Shown in pieces: positions 58,311-64,000 of a stretch of DNA of 64,000 nt. Position numbers and translations under genes: made by a program. Under the pieces are notes generated by a model that saw nothing but the letters and a program-made list of their open reading frames with translations, had not been told where the DNA came from and did no database searches. The DNA lies in assembly GCF_949987515.2 (NCBI RefSeq), contig NC_082702.1:55273600-55337599 (forward strand), written 5' to 3'. The stretch comes from Delphinus delphis. Lineage: Eukaryota; Chordata; Mammalia; Artiodactyla; Delphinidae. Within the stretch, counting starts at the first letter, position 1. Every line of letters starts with the position of its first letter.

Positions 58311-59411
58311 GGGCTGACACCCAGCTAACCCACCACGAGGCAGCATGTCAGGGATCCCCGTGTCAGTGCCCATCCCAGGGTCTGCAGCAGGAAGGCACCC
58401 AGCAGACGCTCCTGTGATAGTTACAAGGTGGCAGGTCCACCTCCCTTCCAAATAGCGAGGCCACTCAGAACATTTCAAAAACTACATGAGTCATTCTGTT
58501 TGGAAAGGCCTGGTTCTTCCGGCAGTGTTGCAATATTCCTTCTTCTGTCTTAGCTGGGGATTTTATGTAAACCAAAAAAGAGCAAGGAAGTTTAAACGAA
58601 AGCAAAGAAAATATTCATGGAGAGATCGGTTGCGTGACCTCAACCCCAGCCTTGATGAAGCTCCACCCCACCACCGGTGGAGCTGTGGGCTTGACCAAGG
58701 GTTCAGGTCCTACATTGCCTGGGACCCTTGTCCTGAATCCATCTCTGGTCCCTTCCAATGGCCAACTTTCCATCTAGAGTGGGGTTCTTCACGTCTTAGA
58801 ATGAGAGTCGGGGAGCGTGTGAATGCAAAGCAAATTAAAACTTTAGTTTCACTCACCTCTCATTGAAATGTGGTATTTTCTTCCCTGATGGGTGTTAGCC
58901 CCCAGTCTGAGTAGCACTCGTAGGGCCAGCGACTTTCTCACGGGTGGGCATCCACGTGACAGAGGCACCTTGAAACAGCCTCTGCTGTCATGATCCCCAA
59001 ATGACAGCAGTTAGAAGACCTGCCGCTAGGTTCTGTTTTCAGTACGTTGATAAAGGTGCGCAGCTATGACGCTAACACACATTTGTCTTAATACTTCGAT
59101 GATGATATTAATACCTGATTTCCTTCTAATCTCTTCAATTTATCATTGCATTTTCAAACCATCGTTCTGAGAAGGTGTCCGTAGGCTGTACCAGGCTGCT
59201 AGAGGGACCCTTGGCACCAGGAAGATTAACGAGCCCGGCTCTAGAATCTTCTCCTTCTAGGTCCTGCTCTAGAATGTCCCAAGGGCTTTCAGGCTGATGG
59301 GAAACAAGTAGAAAAATGTAAAGTTGAGGCCGTAAATAAAATAAGTGCAGGAACAAGCGTGTACTTTCAGACGCGTTTCTGTTTGCATTGACCTAATGAT
59401 TCCTTTTACAG

Positions 59412-59455
59412 CAAATACAAGGCCTCCAGCTCCTTCACGGTGTCAGAGGTAAAAG
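59412..59455 (+). CDS. CRISPLD2: CRISPLD2 coding exon 11: end of LCCL domain 1 (residues 370-385)
   Basis: A 44-base micro-exon, acceptor ccttttacag|CAAATAC, donor AAAAG|gtaagc. It encodes the end of the first LCCL domain (S)KYKASSSFTVSEVK. A second potential donor, GAG|gtaaaa, lies 7 bases upstream (cut after 59448). Only the downstream donor keeps the frame into exon 12. Confidence 0.93.
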
Positions 59456-59651
59456 GTAAGCTGGCCAGTCTTTTCTCATATGACCGCAATACACAGGTTA
59501 TCTTGGGTCTCCCTGGAACTTCACTCCTCTTAGTTATTGATTTAATGTTTACCGTGTCTGCTGATGTTGCTCTTCTCAGCACTGTAAAGATGGTTAAGAG
59601 GTTCCTGAGGAGGTCGATCCTTTAACTAATTTTTTTAAATATCATGACTTA

Positions 59652-59773
59652 GGGGGAGTTGCCCGGCAGTCCAGTGGTTAGCACTTGGCGCTTTCACTGC
59701 TGTGGCCCAGGTTCAGTCTCTGGTTTGGGAATTAAGATCCCGCAAACCGTGGGGCACGGTGAAAAAAAAAAAA
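59652..59773 (+). repeat. CHR-type SINE, tRNA-head-only form, diverged
   Basis: gttgcccggcagtccagtgg, aggttcagtctctggtttgg and attaagatcccgcaaaccgt, then an A-run. Confidence 0.85.
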
Positions 59774-60351
59774 ATCTGAACTTGGCCATGGACCTAGATA
59801 GCTAACCTGAAACACAGGCATGGGTTCCCAGCTGACTGTCACAGAAATACTAATGCCTGGGTCTAGAGTAGCTAATAGGTTGCATAGGGAGTGTCAATTT
59901 CTAGTGAGCGATAGTGGCTACCTGGAGCGTCGTTTTGAGAAGGATTCTGAGGCCTCATTCTGGGCTCAGCAGAGCACGGAGCTTGATAGATTAGTAATGT
60001 CTGCCATGGACAGAGAGGGAAACGTGGGGAAGTCCATGGCCCATACTTGCTGTCTCTGGCCCAGCTTTTTGTATGGCCTTCGGGATGTTCATTTGGCAGG
60101 GTGACATGCATCCACGGGAGAGCACACTGTAACCAGAATTGGGGTCTGGTTTATGGTTGCCCAGACCGGGCACTTGACTGGAATAGTCTCAGGCAGGTGG
60201 GGATGCCAGGGTGCCCCACCCAGCACCCTCACCTGGGCCCTCTCCTTGATTCTTGCCCACTGACCCTTTCTTCTTTGGGGAAACCAATTCTTGTCATTTG
60301 CCCTGGATACAAGAATATCTGGTTAGATATCTTTATAAAAACATATAGCAG

Positions 60352-60570
60352 GGACTTCCCTGGTGGCGCAGTGGTTGAGAGTCCACCTGCCTATGCAGGG
60401 GACACGGGTTCGTGCCCCGGTCCAGGAAGATCCCACATGCCGCGGAGCAGCTGGGCCCGTGAGCCATGGCCGCTGAGCCTGCGCGTCCAGAGCCTGGGCT
60501 CTGCAATGGGAGAGGCCACAACAGTGAGAGGCCCGCGTACCGCAAAAAAAAAAAAAAAAAAAAAAACAGA
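60352..60570 (+). repeat. CHR-type SINE, short form
   Basis: gacttccctggtggcgcagt to gcccgcgtaccgc-A(22). Flanks aaaaacatatagcag (60337-60351) and aaaagcatatagcag (60571-60585). Confidence 0.95.
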
Positions 60571-60997
60571 AAAAGCATATAGCAGCTTTTCCCCCTATTA
60601 CAAAAGTAATGGCTGTTTATTCCAGATAATTTAAAAATACAGAGAATTGTTGGAAAAAAGACCTAAATTCCACCATTCAGAGATAACTGCTCTGAACATT
60701 TTGGTGGATAGCTGTAGTGTTTCTTTTCCCTCTGCAATAAGAGTATATACATTGGTCATGTATGCATTGATATGTTTTTAAAAATTGAAATGGAATTGGT
60801 AAACTGATTTTTTGATTTTTTTTTTCAAATAATAATATATCAAGAATAGTCTTCTGTACCTTTAAGTGGACTTCTAAACCTCATTTTAGTGATTTCCCCA
60901 GCATCCCATTGTATAGCAGACCCTCGGTGTAGTAGACCAATCCCCTTGCTGGATTGCTGCATAGACCCCTGGCCCGTCCAAGTCATCGGCTGGACCA

Positions 60998-61221
60998 AGA
61001 GTGGGCAAACTACAGCCCTCAAGGCCAATCCTGTCTGCTGACTGTTTTGTAAATACAGTTTTAGTGGCTCCTGGCCGCACCCATTCCTTCCCACATTGTC
61101 TGTGGCTGGTTCCTGCTACGGTGGCAGAGCTGAGTGGTTATAACACAGACCATAGGGCCCACAGAGCTGGAAGTATTTACCCTCTCGCTCTTTAAGGAAG
61201 AGTTTGCCGAGCCCTGGACTG
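60998..61221 (-). repeat. hAT-type DNA-transposon fossil
   Basis: The ends ccaagagtgggcaaact and agtttgccgagccctgg are imperfect inverted repeats. The middle has gttttgtaaatacagtttta and ttgtctgtggctggttcctg, the order of a common non-autonomous hAT element. Confidence 0.75.
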
Positions 61222-61349
61222 GACAAGGACAGGCTGTCAGAGACTACAGGTGGCCAGTATTAGAACCGCTTTCTTACATCTGTTGTTAAAACACAACATG
61301 TGACCTTGAAGGAAAGAGTCACCTGCCCCTTGGGAAGGGTGTGAGCAAA

Positions 61350-61530
61350 GAGCTCTAGGCTGGGAATCGGAAACGTGGACCCTCAACCATGTCCTGTGCA
61401 GCCTCAGGAGGTCTCTTAGCTTTTCTGGACCTCAGTTTCCCCATCTGTATAGTTAGTATAATACCCGCCATGAGGCTCCAGCAGGATGAAGTAGAGGCAG
61501 AGCCTTCAAGGTGGAAGAGCACGATACAAA
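61350..61530 (-). repeat. MIR-type SINE fossil
   Basis: cttttctggacctcagtttc, cccatctgtatagttagtat and atgaggctccagcaggatga. Confidence 0.75.
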
Positions 61531-61801
61531 TGAAAAGTTTGCTCGCCCCACAGAGAAACTATTAGGGCGATGACACCTTTGACCTGTAGAAACGCTTGGG
61601 CCTTGGGTTTTGTCTCATCCCTAGAGTGCCCCTGGGGGGGGGGTGCCAGGAGCACTGGAGCCTGATCCCAGCTCTCATCCCGGTTCGGGGGCCCAAAGAA
61701 CCCCTAGGACCCGTTGTCCAGCAGCCTGTTTCACAGGCCAGTAGCCTGAGGCCCAGGCTTGCCCGTGACCTGACCCTTCCCCTCCGTGTTCCTATTCACA
61801 G

Positions 61802-61874
61802 TGCAGGACCTGGACTGCTACACCACCGTGGCCCAGCTCTGCCCATATGAGAAGCCGGGGACCCACTGCCCAAG
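61802..61874 (+). CDS. CRISPLD2: CRISPLD2 coding exon 12: start of LCCL domain 2 (residues 385-409); last exon in the window
   Basis: 73 bases, acceptor cctattcacag|TGCAGG, donor CCCAAG|gtaagg. It completes Val385, encodes [23 protein letters not shown] (386-408) and ends two bases into an Arg/Ser codon. Cysteines C390, C398 and C407 are spaced like C289, C297 and C302 of exon 8, as expected for the opening of a second LCCL domain. The exon or exons for the remaining LCCL2 core and C-terminus are not found in the last 2.1 kb, so they must lie beyond 64000. Confidence 0.95.
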
Positions 61875-62064
61875 GTAAGGCTCCCTGGCATCTGGATTGG
61901 CAAACGTGGGGGCCGAGAGAAGAAGGGCCAGGTTGGGTGGCGGGTCACTGCCCGGAGCCACGCACAGCTGAGTTCTAGACGTGGCCCTGGTGTGTGTCCA
62001 CCCAGGAAGTCAGTCGCTTTGTGCTCCGGGTCAAGGACCCACTTGGCCTCTCCCTGAGACCCCT

Positions 62065-62185
62065 CGTTCTCAACCCTGGCTGCACATTGGAATTGCCTGA
62101 GAGGCATTAAAAGAACAAGTCCCAATCTCCGGGCGTGGCCCAGCAGGACATCCACATCTTGAGAAGGTTCTGGGTGAGCCCCGTG
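62065..62185 (+). repeat. MER5-like hAT fragment
   Basis: cgttctcaaccctggctgca, cattggaattgcctgagagg, then gcccagcaggacatccacat. Confidence 0.65.
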
Positions 62186-62464
62186 TGTAGCCAGGCCCCA
62201 GGGCCCCGCTCTGGGAACTTAACTGAAAAGATGGCTTTGCCCTTCTCGATGTCACCTCCACTTGAAGGAGAGAGTATTTGGCTTCATTTGCCACCAGGCT
62301 CTTCCCAAACCCCCAGACAGACCTTGGGACCTGTCATCCTTGGCCTCTTAGATCCGTCGAGAGCTCTGGAAGCTGGGTGTCACTGGTCCCCTTGGAATCA
62401 GCTCCTTGGTTCTTGTACTTGATCTGTTACGCTTTCTGTGGGTCACTTTAGAACTAGCTCGTTA

Positions 62465-62880
62465 AAACTCAGCTTTTTGGAGGTGTAATTTACACACAAC
62501 AGAATCCACCTGTTACAAGTATACAGTTCGATGTGGTTTGACATATGTACACCACCATCCCGGCAGAGAACATTTTCATCACCCCAGCGCACTCTCTTGC
62601 TGTCCGCACCCCTCCCTCCAGCTCCCACCCACATCCCTGCCAACCACTGACCTCCTTTCTGTCCCTGTAATCGTGCCTTTTCTGGAATCTCATATACGTG
62701 GAGCCGTCACAGCACGGAGCCTTGGGTATCTGCCTTCTTCCACTCTGCACGGTGCTTTGCGATTCATCCGTGTTGTGGAGGGAATCGGTGATTTGTTTTA
62801 TCCTTTCATGTTGCCGAGTGGTGGGCGTTGCATTCTGTGGATGTACCGCAATGTGTTTGTCTAAGGAGTGGGTTTCACAT
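62465..62880 (-). repeat. Old L1 (L1M-type) 3' fragment
   Basis: ttggaggtgtaatttacaca, gacatatgtacaccaccatc, ttctggaatctcatatacgt, and gatgtaccgcaatgtgtttg. Confidence 0.8.
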
Positions 62881-62992
62881 GCATCTGCCCAAACCTTAAT
62901 TGGCTGAGTTTTGGGAGGATGTTGCATCAGAACAAAAGAAGGGGTGTCTCCAAAGTACCCGTTAGATCCTGTCAGAAGCTGGGTCATGTAGC

Positions 62993-63040
62993 TCTGAGAT
63001 TCCACAAGCTGTGCGGCATGGCCAAAACAAACACAAAACA
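62993..63040 (+). repeat. SINE remnant (3' part of a tRNA-head form)
   Basis: ctgagattccacaagctgtg and cggcatggccaaaacaaaca match the end of head-only CHR-type elements. Confidence 0.55.
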
Positions 63041-63784
63041 AAAATCTAACAGGTGGAGAACCCCGAGGTGTGAGCAGGGAAGAGCCCCGGGAGGGGGCCA
63101 GTGAGGGGACCAGATGGGGTTCCTGAATCCTCCCCTTTGCTACTCACAAGCCAGAGGGCTTCCAGATGCCGTTTTGGTTCCTTGGTCCCTGGGCTCCAGC
63201 GCATGGTGCACCTGTTCCGGATAAAGACAAAAGACCTTTGTTTAAGTAAAGCTCATGTTCTTTCCTGGTGTGAGAGATTCCAGTTGGAGGCACTCTCCTC
63301 ATCCCCTATGGCAGGGATGTGCTGACTGACGCAGTGGTGAGCCAACCCTTCCTGCCCCGGGTTATCAGTGCCCCCTGCCTGGAATATTCTGTGACTCACG
63401 GAGGTGAAGGCCTCCACCCTTTCCTCCCCTACACATGGAAGTGGCGTTTCCAAAAATCTATTGATTGTAATCTCCATAATGTAGCCACAGTATGAACCAG
63501 CCAACATCCAAGAATGGGAGGCACAACCCCTTACAATCCCATACTCGCCTCTCTTAGATTTTTATTTCCTTTCACCTTTGCCGTTTGTACATGTCTTGTT
63601 GTATGGAGGTTTTTTCTCCCATAAAGATGTTCCATTTTATTAATAAGTGACTGGTCAGAAAAAGGAAACAGAAAGCATGCATTACTAAGGTACACTGAGT
63701 AAACCAGCAACTTTAATCAACTGATCAATCAGCAAATGAGACAAAAACCTTTCATTCCTTTCATTTTAGTTACAGCTTTTAAAA

Positions 63785-64000
63785 ATTTTATTTATTTATT
63801 AAAAAAAATTTTATTGGAGTATAGTTGATTTACAGTGTTGTGTTAGTTTCAGGTGTACAGCTAAGTGAATCAGTTATACATACATCTATCTCCACTCTTT
63901 TTTAGATTCTATTCCATCTAGGCCATCACAGAGTATTGAGTAGAGTTCCCTGTGCTATACAGTAGATCCTTATTAGTTATCTATTTTATATATAGCAGTG
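63785..64000 (-). repeat. L1 3' end, continuing past the window
   Basis: ttattggagtatagttgatt, tttcaggtgtacagctaagt, ttccctgtgctatacagtag. Same family and orientation as the copy at 55052. Confidence 0.9.

Larger units (their letters stand above)
57283..59411 (+). other. CRISPLD2: CRISPLD2 intron 10
   Basis: 2.1 kb. It holds an L1 stub and a MIR fragment. 57310-57600 is AT-rich and possibly old transposon, and 58320-59400 has nothing nameable. Confidence 0.9.
59456..61801 (+). other. CRISPLD2: CRISPLD2 intron 11
   Basis: 2.3 kb. It holds two SINEs, a hAT fossil and a MIR. 60590-60990 is AT-rich and probably an old transposon. Confidence 0.9.
15720..64000 (+). other. CRISPLD2: CRISPLD2 gene (3' end beyond the window)
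   Basis: Gene span from the non-coding first exon to the window end. Eleven coding exons join into a single frame of 408 codons plus 2 bases. All donors are GT, all acceptors AG, and each split codon is completed correctly by the next exon. The product is recognised by its order of parts: signal peptide, CAP/SCP domain, Cys-rich hinge, linker, two LCCL domains. From family knowledge, CRISPLD2 is a secreted, glucocorticoid-responsive glycoprotein of lung and mesenchyme, linked to lung branching, craniofacial development and binding of bacterial lipopolysaccharide. Human CRISPLD2 is about 497 residues, so roughly 90 residues and the 3' UTR are missing here. The paralogue CRISPLD1 is less likely, because the exon 2 and linker residues match CRISPLD2 as I remember it. 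Confidence 0.96.
61875..64000 (+). other. CRISPLD2: CRISPLD2 intron 12, 5' part
   Basis: It starts at donor gtaagg and runs out of the window. It contains an hAT fragment, an L1M fragment, a SINE remnant and the start of another L1. 63060-63780 has nothing nameable. Confidence 0.85.

Overview
The window is nuclear DNA of a placental mammal, almost certainly a cetacean (whale, dolphin or porpoise). The main evidence is more than fifteen tRNA-derived SINEs of the CHR type. Their heads read cttccctggtggcgcagtgg, their 3' parts end in the ...gaggcccgcgtaccgc-A(n) or ...cgaagacccaac...-A(n) forms, and many still have clean target-site duplications. Artiodactyl/cetacean-type L1 3' ends and older mammalian fossils (MIR, L2, MLT1-like LTRs, hAT) fill much of the rest. 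I cannot resolve the species.

The only functional protein gene I can support is CRISPLD2 (cysteine-rich secretory protein, LCCL-domain-containing 2; also LGL1), on the + strand. A GC-rich promoter and non-coding exon 1 lie at about 15.44-15.89 kb. A 17.2-kb first intron follows, and then eleven coding exons between 33185 and 61874. All internal junctions are GT-AG and all phases agree, giving one uninterrupted 408-codon reading frame plus two bases. The frame covers signal peptide, propeptide-like segment, CAP/SCP domain, cysteine-rich hinge, acidic/proline linker, LCCL domain 1 and the start of LCCL domain 2. The last roughly 90 codons and the 3' UTR lie beyond position 64000.

Layout: 1-15440 is intergenic DNA (in human the upstream neighbour is USP10) packed with repeats, and it holds a broken antisense retrocopy of PNISR at about 1690-1953. 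15440-15890 is the CpG-rich promoter and exon 1. 15888-33118 is intron 1. 33119-61874 holds exons 2-12, with introns of 449 bp to 5.2 kb. 61875-64000 is the beginning of the next intron.

I see no undescribed biological system. Points worth a second look are the retrocopy, nested SINE insertions that give a relative insertion history, a duplicated TG-microsatellite unit just upstream of the promoter, a G-rich/C-rich tract pair just inside intron 2, a CCAAT-bearing minisatellite in intron 5, a tandem splice donor after exon 11 and a possible 3-nt acceptor shift at exon 7. Repeat boundaries are exact where a target-site duplication is quoted and approximate elsewhere; family names come from recognition, not a database search.
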